Source: Lawsonibacter celer
GTDB lineage: Bacteria > Bacillota > Clostridia > Oscillospirales > Oscillospiraceae
Reading direction: 5' to 3'
DNA length: 64,000 nt
Assembly: GCF_014281125.1 (NCBI RefSeq)
Contig: NZ_JACOEA010000006.1
Span: 1 to 64,000 of the forward strand
Shown: one piece after another, positions 8,248 through 16,208 of the stretch
Layout: every line of letters begins with the position of its first letter
Position numbering within the stretch: the first letter of the stretch is position 1
Notes under the pieces: generated by a model
Seen by the model: the letters and a program-made list of their open reading frames with translations, nothing else
Told to the model about the DNA's origin: nothing
Database searches by the model: none
Translations under genes and position numbers: made by a program

Positions 8248-9171
8248 ATGGCAAAATACATCATCAAAAACGCGCTGATGGTGATTCCCACCATGCTGTG
8301 TGTGGTGTTTATTATCTTTACCATCAACTATTTCACCCCCGGCGACCCGGTGGCGGTATTCTACGACTTTGACTACACGGAGGAGCAGTACGCGGAAAAG
8401 GCCGCCGAATGGGGCCTGGACCAGCCCTTTTTTCAGCAGTTTGTCAACTATATCAAGAACATTGTCACCAAACTGGACTTCGGCTACTCCTACTACAGCG
8501 GCAAAAGCGTCATGTCCGAGCTGACCACCCGCTTCCCGGTCTCCCTGAAGCTTGGCCTGATCTCCGTGGCCCTGACCGTCCTGATCGGTGTGCCCTTCGG
8601 CATCATATCCGCCACGCGGCAGTATTCGCCCCTAGACTACGGCGTTACCTTTATCTCGCTCTTCTTTGCCGCAGTGCCCGGCTTCTGGCTGTCCATGATC
8701 ATGATTCTCATCTTCTCCAGCCGGTTGGGCTGGCTGCCCTCCTCGGGTCTGACCAGCTGGACGTGCTACATTATGCCAGTCATCGCCAGCTCGGCCCAAT
8801 ATATCGCCTCCATTACCCGGCAGACCCGTTCCAGCATGCTGGAGGTCATCCGCCAGGACTACATCCGCACCGCCCGGGCCAAAGGCGTCAGCGAGGGGGT
8901 GGTTATCCGGAGGCACGCCCTGCGCAACGCCCTCATTCCCGTGGTCACCCTGATCGGCATGCAGGCCGGTGCGGTCATTGCCGGCTCCGCCATTATTGAG
9001 GCCGTCCACTCCTTCCCCGGCATGGGCAGCCTGATGATGACCGCCATCAACAATAAGGACTACAACACCATTCAGGCGGTGGTGCTTCTGCTCTCAGGCG
9101 TTGTGTGCCTCATCAATCTGCTGGTGGACATTGTCTACGTCTGGATCGACCCCCGCGTCAATGTGCGCTGA
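8248..9171 (+). CDS. dppB: peptide ABC transporter permease, DppB type
   Basis: Inner-membrane permease of 307 residues with six predicted helices. The first helix is followed by the usual extracellular region of DppB/OppB (FTPGDPVAVFYD). The cytoplasmic EAA loop is clear near residues 200-225 (DYIRTARAKGVSEGVVIRRH, then ALRNALIPVVT), the contact for the ATPases. It lies between the binding protein and DppC, and the set of five genes makes a complete importer. The nearest related systems take up di- or oligopeptides; no motif fixes the substrate. Confidence 0.9.
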   Translation: MAKYIIKNALMVIPTMLCVVFIIFTINYFTPGDPVAVFYDFDYTEEQYAEKAAEWGLDQPFFQQFVNYIKNIVTKLDFGYSYYSGKSVMSELTTRFPVSLKLGLISVALTVLIGVPFGIISATRQYSPLDYGVTFISLFFAAVPGFWLSMIMILIFSSRLGWLPSSGLTSWTCYIMPVIASSAQYIASITRQTRSSMLEVIRQDYIRTARAKGVSEGVVIRRHALRNALIPVVTLIGMQAGAVIAGSAIIEAVHSFPGMGSLMMTAINNKDYNTIQAVVLLLSGVVCLINLLVDIVYVWIDPRVNVR

Positions 9172-9206
9172 ACCCGCAAAACCGCAGAAGGACGGAGGAA
9201 ACGATT

Positions 9207-10070
9207 TTGAAGCAGACCAAGAAAAAGAAGCGCGGCCAGTGGCGGGATGTGTTCCGGCGTCTGTGTGCCAATCGGGTGGCGTTGGTCTCCCTGATCCTGT
9301 TGTGCCTGATTCTCCTGGCCATTGTGTTTTCCGAGCAGGTCGCCCCCTATGTCTACAACCAGCGGGATCTGGACGCCACCTTTACCTTCCCCAGCCTGTC
9401 GCACCCCTTTGGCACGGACAACCTGGGCCGGGATATTCTCTCCCGGGTGCTGGTGGGCGGGCGGGTCTCCCTGCTGGTGGCGGTGCTCTCCGTGGCGCTT
9501 TCCGCCGTGGTGGGCTCCCTTCTGGGCGCGGCCGCAGGCTATTTCGGCGGCCGTTGTGAGTTTATCATTCTGAAATGCACGGACATTATGATGGCTATTC
9601 CCGCTTTTTTGCTGGCGGTCACCGTCTCCGCCGCCCTGGGAACCGGGCTTTTGAACACCGCCCTGGCGGTGGGCCTGACCAACATTCCCCGCTTTGTGCG
9701 CCTGATGCGGGCCGAAACTTTGTCGGTCAAGGGCAACGAGTATCTGGAGGCTGCCCGGGCCTGCGGCGCCTCGGAGGTACGTATCATTCTAAAGCATGTG
9801 TTTCCCAACGCCCTGTCCTCTACCATTGTCAATGTGACCCTGGGCATCGGCACCGCCATTCTGCAGATCTCCGGGCTGAGCTTTGTCGGCCTTGGGGTGC
9901 GGCCGCCCACGCCGGAGTGGGGCTCCATGCTGGCCTCCGGCCGGACCTACATGCGGGACTTCTGGCCCATGGTCACCTTTCCCGGCGTGGCCATTGTGGT
10001 CACCCTGATTCTGTTCAACCTGGTGGGCGACGGACTGAGGGACGCCATGGACCCGAAGCTGAAGCGATAG
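9207..10070 (+). CDS. dppC: peptide ABC transporter permease, DppC type
   Basis: Second permease subunit, 287 residues, with an N-terminal basic stretch, a first helix and a soluble loop carrying the typical HPFGTDNLGRDILSRVLVGGR. The EAA loop is present (EYLEAARACGASEVRIILKH). The start is taken as TTG 9207 because GGAGG lies 8 nt upstream and no ATG in frame has a ribosome-binding site; a longer frame from 9105 would overlap dppB. Pairs with the DppB protein in the membrane. Confidence 0.88.
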   Translation: MKQTKKKKRGQWRDVFRRLCANRVALVSLILLCLILLAIVFSEQVAPYVYNQRDLDATFTFPSLSHPFGTDNLGRDILSRVLVGGRVSLLVAVLSVALSAVVGSLLGAAAGYFGGRCEFIILKCTDIMMAIPAFLLAVTVSAALGTGLLNTALAVGLTNIPRFVRLMRAETLSVKGNEYLEAARACGASEVRIILKHVFPNALSSTIVNVTLGIGTAILQISGLSFVGLGVRPPTPEWGSMLASGRTYMRDFWPMVTFPGVAIVVTLILFNLVGDGLRDAMDPKLKR

Positions 10071-10082
10071 GAGGGATGCGAC

Positions 10083-11069
10083 GTGGAGCCGCTTTTGGAA
10101 CTCAAGGACCTGAGCGTCAAATACTTTACCAGCGACGGCACGGTGGAGGCGGTCAACGGCATCTCTCTTCAGGTGGACCGGGGCGAGACCCTGGGCCTGG
10201 TGGGGGAGACCGGCGCCGGCAAGACCACCGCCGCGCTGTCCATTCTGCGCCTGCTGCCCGATCCGCCCGGAAAAATCGTGGGCGGCGACATCCGTTTCCA
10301 GGGGGAGAGCCTGCTGGAAAAGACCGAGAAGGAGATGCGCGCCATCCGCGGCGGGCAGATCTCTATGATTTTTCAGGACCCCATGACCGCCCTCAACCCG
10401 GTGATCCGGGTAGGCGAGCAGATCGCCGAGGTCATTCTGCTGCACGACAAGATCTCCAAGGCCGAGGCGGAGCGGCGCGCCCTGGAGATGCTGGAGCTGG
10501 TGGGTATCCCCGCCGAGCGGGGCAGCGAGTATCCCCACCAGTTTTCCGGCGGCATGAAGCAGCGGGTGGTCATCGCCATTGCCCTGGCCTGCTCCCCCGC
10601 GCTGCTTCTGGCGGACGAGCCCACCACGGCCCTGGACGTGACCATCCAGGCCCAGGTCCTGGAGCTGATAAACCAGCTTCAGGAGAAGCTGCACACCGCG
10701 ACCATTCTCATCACCCACGATCTGGGCGTGGTGGCCGAGACCTGCAGCAAGGTGGCCGTGATGTACGCGGGCGAAATTATGGAGAGCGGCTCCCTGGCGG
10801 ATCTCTTTGACCGCGCCGCCCATCCCTACACGGTGGGGCTGTTCCAGTCCATCCCCTCGCTGGAGGAGGACGTGGACCTGCTGCGCCCCATTCCGGGCCT
10901 GATGCCCGACCCCACCGCCCTGCCCCAGGGCTGTAAATTTCATCCCCGCTGTCCTTACGCCGACGAGCGCTGCCGCACTGTCCAGCCCCCTGTGGAGGAG
11001 CTGTCGCCGGGACACCTGGTGAAATGCCTGCGCTTCTGCGGAGGTGCGGAACAGGCACAGGAGGAGTGA
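10083..11069 (+). CDS. dppD: peptide ABC transporter ATPase, DppD type
   Basis: ATP-binding subunit of 328 residues. It has Walker A GETGAGKTT, Q-loop MIFQDPMTALNP, signature FSGGMKQR, Walker B LLLADEPTTALD and the H-loop ILITHDLG. The C-terminal oligopeptide-type extension includes HPYTVGLFQSIP and CKFHPRCPYADERC, a cysteine-rich segment known in DppD/OppD, some of which carry an Fe-S cluster. The start is GTG 10083 with AGGAGGG upstream. It works as a heterodimer with DppF. The gap to dppC is 12 bp. Confidence 0.9.
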   Translation: MEPLLELKDLSVKYFTSDGTVEAVNGISLQVDRGETLGLVGETGAGKTTAALSILRLLPDPPGKIVGGDIRFQGESLLEKTEKEMRAIRGGQISMIFQDPMTALNPVIRVGEQIAEVILLHDKISKAEAERRALEMLELVGIPAERGSEYPHQFSGGMKQRVVIAIALACSPALLLADEPTTALDVTIQAQVLELINQLQEKLHTATILITHDLGVVAETCSKVAVMYAGEIMESGSLADLFDRAAHPYTVGLFQSIPSLEEDVDLLRPIPGLMPDPTALPQGCKFHPRCPYADERCRTVQPPVEELSPGHLVKCLRFCGGAEQAQEE

Positions 11070-11074
11070 CCGAC

Positions 11075-12064
11075 GTGAACGCCATTCTGGAAGTGCGCAA
11101 CCTCAAAAAGAACTTTGACATACCAGGCGGGACCCTCCACGCGGTGGACCAGATCAGCTTTACCCTTGCCAAGGGCAAAACCCTGGGCGTGGTGGGGGAA
11201 TCCGGCTGTGGCAAATCCACCCTGGGCCGGATACTGGTGGGCTTGCTGGACGCCACCGACGGCCAGATTATTTTTCAGGGACGGGACATCACCCGGGTCA
11301 AAAAAGCGCAGCGGAAGGCGCTGCGCCGGGAGATGCAGATGATTTTTCAGGACCCGCTCTCCTCCCTGGACCCCCGGCTGTGTACTATGGAGCTGATCGC
11401 GGAGCCGCTGGAAATTTTTAAGGTCTGTCCCACCCGGGCGGAGCTGGAGCAGCGGGTGCGGGAGCTGATGGACATGGTAGGCATCTCTGAGCACATGATG
11501 TACGCCTATCCCCACGAGCTGGACGGCGGACGCCGCCAGCGCATCGGCATCGCCCGCGCCCTGGCCCTGGACCCCGCCTTCCTGGTCTGTGACGAGCCGG
11601 TGTCCGCCCTGGATGTGTCCATCCAGGCCCAGGTTCTCAACCTGCTCCGGGAGCTGCAGCGGGCCCGGGGGCTGACCTATCTGTTCATCACCCACGACCT
11701 GTCCGTGGTCAAGCACATCTCGGACGACATCCTGGTCATGTACATGGGTCAGATGGTGGAAGAGGCCTCCTCAAAGGAGCTGTTCCGCACCCCCATGCAC
11801 CCGTACACCCAGGGTCTGCTCTCCGCGATTCCCGTCCCCAATATCCACCACAAGCGCCGCCGCGTGATTATGGAGGGAGAGATCACCTCTCCCGTAAATC
11901 TGAAGCCGGGGTGCCGCTTTGCCGCGCGCTGTCCCCACGCCTGTAACCGTTGCCGGCAGGAGCAGCCCGCCCTCCTGGAGCTGGAGCCCGGGCATTTTGT
12001 GGCCTGCCATCTGGCGCTGGAACTCCGGGGGGATGCAGCAGCCTATGAGAATACGGCACAGTGA
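11075..12064 (+). CDS. dppF: peptide ABC transporter ATPase, DppF type
   Basis: Second ATPase, 329 residues. It has Walker A GESGCGKST, Q-loop MIFQDPLSSLDPR, Walker B FLVCDEPVSALD and H-loop FITHDLS. The signature reads LDGGRRQR instead of the usual LSGGQRQR, a departure worth noting, though one changed site is tolerated in heterodimers. The C-terminal region has HPYTQGLLSAIP and the C-x7-C type cluster CRFAARCPHACNRC. The start is GTG 11075 with GGAGG 10 nt before it. Its 3' end overlaps the next gene by 20 nt, which suggests coupled translation. Confidence 0.88.
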   Translation: MNAILEVRNLKKNFDIPGGTLHAVDQISFTLAKGKTLGVVGESGCGKSTLGRILVGLLDATDGQIIFQGRDITRVKKAQRKALRREMQMIFQDPLSSLDPRLCTMELIAEPLEIFKVCPTRAELEQRVRELMDMVGISEHMMYAYPHELDGGRRQRIGIARALALDPAFLVCDEPVSALDVSIQAQVLNLLRELQRARGLTYLFITHDLSVVKHISDDILVMYMGQMVEEASSKELFRTPMHPYTQGLLSAIPVPNIHHKRRRVIMEGEITSPVNLKPGCRFAARCPHACNRCRQEQPALLELEPGHFVACHLALELRGDAAAYENTAQ

Positions 12065-12935
12065 CCGGCGCGCCCCCGGGCGGCGCGCCGTGCTTTTGGT
12101 CTGTCTGCCGGTCCTTTTGGCGGCGTGCCTTCTGCGAGCTCCGGCGGCCGCGGCCTCCGGAGCGACCGTGATCGGCTCCAGTACCCGCGCCATGTCCCCT
12201 AACCGCACCACCCAGTCTTACGGCGCCCGGGTGGAGGAGACCGCGCTGGGGAACTATGTGGCGGACGCCTTTCGACAGGCAGCCGGAACCGACATCGCCA
12301 TCGAGTGCGGCGGCCATCTGGTCAAAAGCCTGCCCGGCGGCGATTTGACTGCCGCGGACGCCGCCGCCGTCTTTGACCGGGACCGGATGGTGGTGGCCGT
12401 GGAGCTGACCGCGGGGCAGCTGTTTGCCCTGCTGGAGCACGGGGTGGGCACCCTGGACATTGACGAGGCCGAGCAGCTGGACCCGGAGTCGGGCTTTGAC
12501 GGCTTTCCACAGGTTTCCGGCTTCTCCTTTGTGTACGACGTCTCCCAAAAGCCCGGCCGGCGGGTGCGCTCGGTCACCCTGGACGGCGGCGCCGCCCTGA
12601 GCGCCGGGGAGACCCGGACGCTCACCGCCGCACTGCCCGCGGATATGCTGGACGGCTCCCTGGGGTTCTCCATGCTGGAGGGCCTGCCCGCCCGGCCCGT
12701 GGGCCTGCAGTCGGAATTGCTGTCCAGCCTGATTGCTGGACAGCAGGAGGTCTCCATCCCGGAGACCTCGCGTGCCGTGGTGCTGGGGACTGCAGAGCAC
12801 ACCCTCTTTGAAGCTCTTCACGCCCGGTTCTGGCTGCCCTATCTCATTCTTATCATCCTCGTCATCCGCCTGCCGATGCAGCGCCACCGGGCCCGCAACG
12901 CGGACGGAAGCCTCTCCCGGCGCTACCGGAACTGA
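12045..12935 (+). CDS. membrane-anchored 5'-nucleotidase C-terminal-domain protein (no catalytic domain)
   Basis: Exported protein of about 296 residues. It has a basic N-terminus and a hydrophobic signal segment (about 15-38), then a domain that matches the C-terminal (substrate-specificity) domain of UshA/5'-nucleotidases: NRTTQSYGARVEETALGNYV, ADAFRQAAGTDIA, GDLTAADAAAVFDRDRMV and LTAGQLFALLEHGV. A C-terminal helix (about 263-280) probably anchors it. The metallophosphoesterase half, with its metal-binding motifs, is absent and does not lie upstream in any frame, where dppF is. It overlaps dppF and ends the transporter operon. ATG 12033 is an alternative start. Catalysis is not expected; ligand binding that supports the transporter is a guess. 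Confidence 0.75.
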   Translation: MRIRHSDRRAPGRRAVLLVCLPVLLAACLLRAPAAAASGATVIGSSTRAMSPNRTTQSYGARVEETALGNYVADAFRQAAGTDIAIECGGHLVKSLPGGDLTAADAAAVFDRDRMVVAVELTAGQLFALLEHGVGTLDIDEAEQLDPESGFDGFPQVSGFSFVYDVSQKPGRRVRSVTLDGGAALSAGETRTLTAALPADMLDGSLGFSMLEGLPARPVGLQSELLSSLIAGQQEVSIPETSRAVVLGTAEHTLFEALHARFWLPYLILIILVIRLPMQRHRARNADGSLSRRYRN

Positions 12936-12983
12936 AAAACCAAAGGGGGGGGACGCATTTGCGTCCCCCCCCTTTGGTTTTTT
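12935..12983. terminator. bidirectional terminator between convergent genes
   Basis: A strong hairpin with arms AAAAACCAAAGGGGGGG and the complement, around a short ACGCATTTGCGT tip, starts at the stop codon of the 5'-nucleotidase-like gene. It ends in a T-run. The minus-strand GntR gene ends only a few bases away, so it serves both transcripts. Confidence 0.88.
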
Positions 12984-12989
12984 ATTCCC

Positions 12990-13676
12990 TCACAGAAGGT
13001 AGGGCATCCGCCCCTGCAGGTCACGGGAGATATAGCCCTCAATCATGGCAATCCAGTGGTCCTCAATGGCGGCCTTCGCCTTGGCACAGTCATTTTCGTG
13101 AAACGCCTCCACAATCTTGCGGTGGTAATCCAGGCTGACCGTCAGCGTCTCAAAGGCATACTGATCCGCTGAGAGCACAACGATTCGTTTCATCTGGTTT
13201 TGAATCAAATCTATGATGTCTATCAATCTGCGGTTGCCGCACCGGCTCACCAGCAGGTCGTGAAACACAAAGTCCTCCCGGGAGACCTCCTGCGGGTCGC
13301 TGCCCCCCTTGGCGATCAGCGCCGCCTCCCGCTCCACAGAGTGCTCCAGCGCCTCCACCAGATCGGGTGTCTGCCGCTCCACAGACAGCCAGGCGGCCAG
13401 CCCGTCGTTGGCCTTGCGCAATTGATAGAGCTCAATGATGTCATTCAGCGTGACATGGGGCACATAGGCACCCCGGTTGGGGATCAGCTTGATAAACTGG
13501 TCGTTCTCCAAACGGATCAGCGCCTCCCGCACCGGCGTGCGGCTGACGCCGAACTCCTCGCACAGCTCCCCCTCCACCAGAAAGGTGCCGCCGGGATATC
13601 TGCCGTTGATAATGTCATTGCGGATCGTATAGTATATCTCGTTGTTTTTATTTGATTTTGAGGTTCTTTTGGCCAT
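12990..13676 (-). CDS. GntR-family transcriptional regulator with FCD domain
   Basis: DNA-binding regulator of 228 residues. The N-terminal winged helix (about 12-80) has the GntR pattern GGTFLVEGELCEEFGVSRT followed by PVREALIRLE. The C-terminal all-helical FCD domain (about 90-215) keeps the histidines and acidic residues that bind metal and a carboxylate effector in this class (VFHDLLV, HRKIVEAF, H in IEDHW). It is transcribed divergently from the MFS gene. Operators with the same 18-bp sequence lie at the MFS promoter and at the ABC operon 7 kb away, so it is probably the local repressor of both. The effector would be the pathway substrate or an acid intermediate. Confidence 0.9.
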   Translation of the reverse strand: MAKRTSKSNKNNEIYYTIRNDIINGRYPGGTFLVEGELCEEFGVSRTPVREALIRLENDQFIKLIPNRGAYVPHVTLNDIIELYQLRKANDGLAAWLSVERQTPDLVEALEHSVEREAALIAKGGSDPQEVSREDFVFHDLLVSRCGNRRLIDIIDLIQNQMKRIVVLSADQYAFETLTVSLDYHRKIVEAFHENDCAKAKAAIEDHWIAMIEGYISRDLQGRMPYLL

Positions 13677-13701
13677 AGTTACTGATGCTCCAATCGCTCG
13701 T

Positions 13702-13714
13702 GGAATTGTATTCC
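13702..13714 (-). promoter_or_regulatory. possible GntR autoregulatory site
   Basis: GGAATTGTATTCC is a palindrome with a 3-bp centre and contains AATTGTAT, shared with the 18-bp operator. It lies between the gntR promoter and its start codon. Binding would allow autoregulation, but the match is partial. Confidence 0.4.
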
Positions 13715-13720
13715 ATTTGT

Positions 13721-13750
13721 ATTTTATCTGTTTTCTGTTGGAACTGTCAA
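13721..13750 (-). promoter_or_regulatory. sigma-A promoter of gntR
   Basis: On the minus strand TTGACA (13745-13750) and TAAAAT (13721-13726) are 18 bp apart. It is back to back with the MFS promoter whose -35 box begins at 13798. Confidence 0.65.
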
Positions 13751-13797
13751 GTTAAGTTTCAAAATTTTTGCGAAATCGTATTTTTTCAACAACACCC

Positions 13798-13827
13798 TTG
13801 ACAACCGTATCCAAATTGTATACAATA
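13798..13827 (+). promoter_or_regulatory. consensus promoter with embedded GntR operator, upstream of MFS gene
   Basis: TTGACA (13798-13803), a 17-bp spacer and TACAAT (13821-13826) make a near-consensus sigma-A promoter. The operator TCCAAATTGTATACAATA (13810-13827) covers the spacer and the whole -10 box, so a bound repressor would block RNA polymerase. It is the exact reverse complement of the site at 6416-6433. The leader to the MFS start is about 130 nt. Confidence 0.82.
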
Positions 13828-13964
13828 AGCATACCTAATTTGTACAGCGCATTTGGCATATATACTACGTTTCCCATGATCTGTGGAAGAAGGGAGGAAC
13901 CGCGCGAATTCGTTTGTCCGTTGACCCCAGCGACAAATTTTATGAGAGAAGGATGTTGGAACAA

Positions 13965-15197
13965 ATGTCAAATAGTCTTGAAAACAACAACAAGGTAAAG
14001 TTTGGCGCAGTCATGTCCATTGTGTGCGGCCTGATCCTTTCCATGGGCGCCATCCACATGGATACCATCAACTGGATTCTGCCCACCATCGCCAATGATC
14101 TGGCCTCCGGCAACAGCACCCTGATGGTCACCTCCGGCTTCTTCTACGGCATGATGATCGGCCACGTGATCGTCGGCCCGCTGTCTGACATGATCGGCAA
14201 GAAGAAGACCATGGTCTTTGGTTTTATCATCTGTGTTGTGGGCGCGGTGATTGGCTCCCAGTCCACCGCTCTGGGCGGTCTGATTGCTGCCCGTATGCTC
14301 CAGGGCATCGGCGGCGCCGCCTCCTCCAACGCCGCACGCGCGGTGGGCGGCGACGCCGGCAAGGGCCGCAAGTCCGCCATGGCTCTGACCTTCATGCAGA
14401 TCTGGTCCGCCGCCATTCCCATTATCCTGCCCTTGACCGGCAAATGGGTGGGCAACTCCTTCGGCTGGCCCGCCATCTTCTGGCTGCAGGCGATCATCTG
14501 CGCCGTGCTGTGCATTCTGGTTCTGATCTTTGTCCGCGAAACCTCTGAGATTGCCGGCGCCGGCTGCTTTAAGCGCATCGGCAGCGAGATCAAGGCCTGC
14601 CTGGCCACCCCGGAGTACGTGTTCTTTGTCCTGTGCTTTGCGTTCAACATGGCTACCTTCTTCCTGTACGCCGGCTCCATGTCCTTTGCCATGGTGACCG
14701 AGCTGGGCATGGACAACAGCCATTACGCCAACGTCTATGCCTGGGGCGCGGTGGCGATGACCATCTTCGCGTTCCTCGGCCGCACCTTTATCGCGCCCAA
14801 GTACAACCCCTCCACAATCATTAAGGTCCTGAACGTGGTCCAGATCGCCTTTGCCCTCTTCTTTGCAATTGCCTTCATCGGCGGTTTTGCCGACTGGCAC
14901 TACATGCAGTACATGCTGTGGGTCCTGCCTGCGGTTCAGGGCATTGTCCTCCCCGTGGCCATGTCTCTGGTGATGAACGCCTCCGGCAAGGCCACCGGTA
15001 CCGGCGCGGCCTTTATGGGCTTTGTCCAGTATCTGTTCTCCTCCATCACCACCTCGATCCTGGCCTCGGTCAAGGCCGGCGGCTCTGTGGGCAAGTACAT
15101 CGGCATTATGATGATCATCACGGCCTCCTGCTCCCTCATTGCCTGCATCTTCGGCAAGCGGAGCCTCCTGAAGAAGGACCCCAACGCCGTCATCTGA
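13965..15197 (+). CDS. MFS transporter (DHA1/Bcr-CflA type)
   Basis: Twelve-helix membrane transporter of about 410 residues. The A-motif loop between TM2 and TM3 is GPLSDMIGKKKTMVFG and the TM4 segment is AARMLQGIGGAASSNAARAV, both typical of the drug/H+ antiporter 1 group. Such proteins usually export, but some import organic acids. It is the first gene after the GntR-controlled promoter and heads the cluster with the two oxocamphor-hydrolase-like genes, so it may carry the pathway substrate or product. The start is uncertain: ATG 13965 with AGAAGG 12 nt before it is preferred; ATG 13953 and TTG 13914 are in frame too. Confidence 0.82.
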   Translation: MSNSLENNNKVKFGAVMSIVCGLILSMGAIHMDTINWILPTIANDLASGNSTLMVTSGFFYGMMIGHVIVGPLSDMIGKKKTMVFGFIICVVGAVIGSQSTALGGLIAARMLQGIGGAASSNAARAVGGDAGKGRKSAMALTFMQIWSAAIPIILPLTGKWVGNSFGWPAIFWLQAIICAVLCILVLIFVRETSEIAGAGCFKRIGSEIKACLATPEYVFFVLCFAFNMATFFLYAGSMSFAMVTELGMDNSHYANVYAWGAVAMTIFAFLGRTFIAPKYNPSTIIKVLNVVQIAFALFFAIAFIGGFADWHYMQYMLWVLPAVQGIVLPVAMSLVMNASGKATGTGAAFMGFVQYLFSSITTSILASVKAGGSVGKYIGIMMIITASCSLIACIFGKRSLLKKDPNAVI

Positions 15198-15216
15198 TTC
15201 CATTTCCTGTGTCCAT

Positions 15217-15256
15217 ATTATCCCACCGCTCCCGCCCTCGGGAGCGGTGGGATAAT
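15217..15256 (+). terminator. strong hairpin between the MFS gene and the hydrolase genes
   Basis: Perfect 17-nt arms (ATTATCCCACCGCTCCC and its complement) surround a 6-nt loop. No T-run follows on the plus strand, so it may be a partial attenuator or an RNA-processing or stability element and not a full terminator. The sequence ACAAGTATACAA just after it resembles one half of the GntR operator. Confidence 0.5.
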
Positions 15257-15308
15257 ACAAGTATACAACCCAGTCCCACGCGTCATATTTCAAAAAAGGA
15301 GCTCAGCT

Positions 15309-16157
15309 ATGGCTTATACGTACGACAAATATCATCCCTACCGCACCCAGTTGGAGGAGTACGCCCCCAAGTGGGACGGCATGGCCCACCTGAAGCGCAA
15401 AGACGGCATTCTGGAGGTGCGCTTCCACACCGACGACGGCCCGGTCCGCTTCTGCGAGGCCATCCACACCGGCTACTTGGGCCTGTGCCACGACATCAGC
15501 CACGACCCGGACAATGAGATCGTCATCCTTACCGGCACCGGGGACAGCTTTGTCTCCCTGTCCGACCCGGAGATGTCCACCGTGTTCCCCAAGTACACCA
15601 GCTCCGTCACCTACGACTGGTGGTACCTCACCGCCACCCGGGTGCCCCTGGCCTGGCTGGACATTCCCGTGCCCGTGATCTGCGCCCTCAACGGCCCCAT
15701 CACCATTCACCCGGAGTCCGTGCTGCTCTCCGATTACATCATCGCCGGTGAGAACGCCTACACCGTGGACCGCCACATTCAGGACGCCGGCTGTGCCCCC
15801 ATCGACGGGGTAAACATTCTCTACGAGAAGCTGCTGGGCGTCAACGCCGCCCGCGCCCTGCTGCTCAACAGCGGCGTAATCGACGCCAGGCGCGGCCATG
15901 AGCTGGGCATCTTCGCCGAGGTCGTGCCCCACGGCAAGGAGTTGGAGCGCGCCTGGGAATTCGCCGAGGACCTGCTCAAGCGCGTGCCCTCCCGCATGGT
16001 GCGCCGCATGACCCGCGAGACCTTCACCCAGCCCCTGCGCGAGGCATTTATGAAGGATATCCGCTCCAGCCTGTGCCATGAGTGCTATTCCTCCGAGCTG
16101 CGCACCGACGCCAAGCCCGAGGAGGGCCACAAGAACATGATTGACAAGGAGATGTAA
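15309..16157 (+). CDS. crotonase-superfamily C-C hydrolase, 6-oxocamphor hydrolase-like (copy A)
   Basis: Cytoplasmic protein of 282 residues in the enoyl-CoA hydratase/isomerase superfamily. Recalled against Rhodococcus 6-oxocamphor hydrolase, which opens a cyclic beta-diketone by retro-Claisen hydrolysis without CoA, it keeps the same blocks: EYAPKW, HDISHDPDNEIVILTGTG, IPVPVICALNGP and DARRGHELG. The catalytic set is matched by H53 (His45), H134 (His122, in IHPE), D166 (Asp154, in PIDG) and E258 (Glu244); H156 is within one residue of His145. Ordinary hydratase glutamates are not in place. ATG 15309 follows AAGGAG by 7 nt. It precedes an FAA hydrolase and a paralogue. The substrate is unknown; a beta-dicarbonyl is inferred. 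Confidence 0.78.
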   Translation: MAYTYDKYHPYRTQLEEYAPKWDGMAHLKRKDGILEVRFHTDDGPVRFCEAIHTGYLGLCHDISHDPDNEIVILTGTGDSFVSLSDPEMSTVFPKYTSSVTYDWWYLTATRVPLAWLDIPVPVICALNGPITIHPESVLLSDYIIAGENAYTVDRHIQDAGCAPIDGVNILYEKLLGVNAARALLLNSGVIDARRGHELGIFAEVVPHGKELERAWEFAEDLLKRVPSRMVRRMTRETFTQPLREAFMKDIRSSLCHECYSSELRTDAKPEEGHKNMIDKEM

Positions 16158-16208
16158 TCTCCCCCGCCACATTTCCCTTTGCTTTTTGGAAAGGAGCGTT
16201 GAATCGCT

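Noticed and set aside
12045-12935. Pseudogene of a full 5'-nucleotidase
   Set aside because: It has its own signal segment and a frame that overlaps dppF in the manner of coupled genes, and no catalytic remnant exists upstream.
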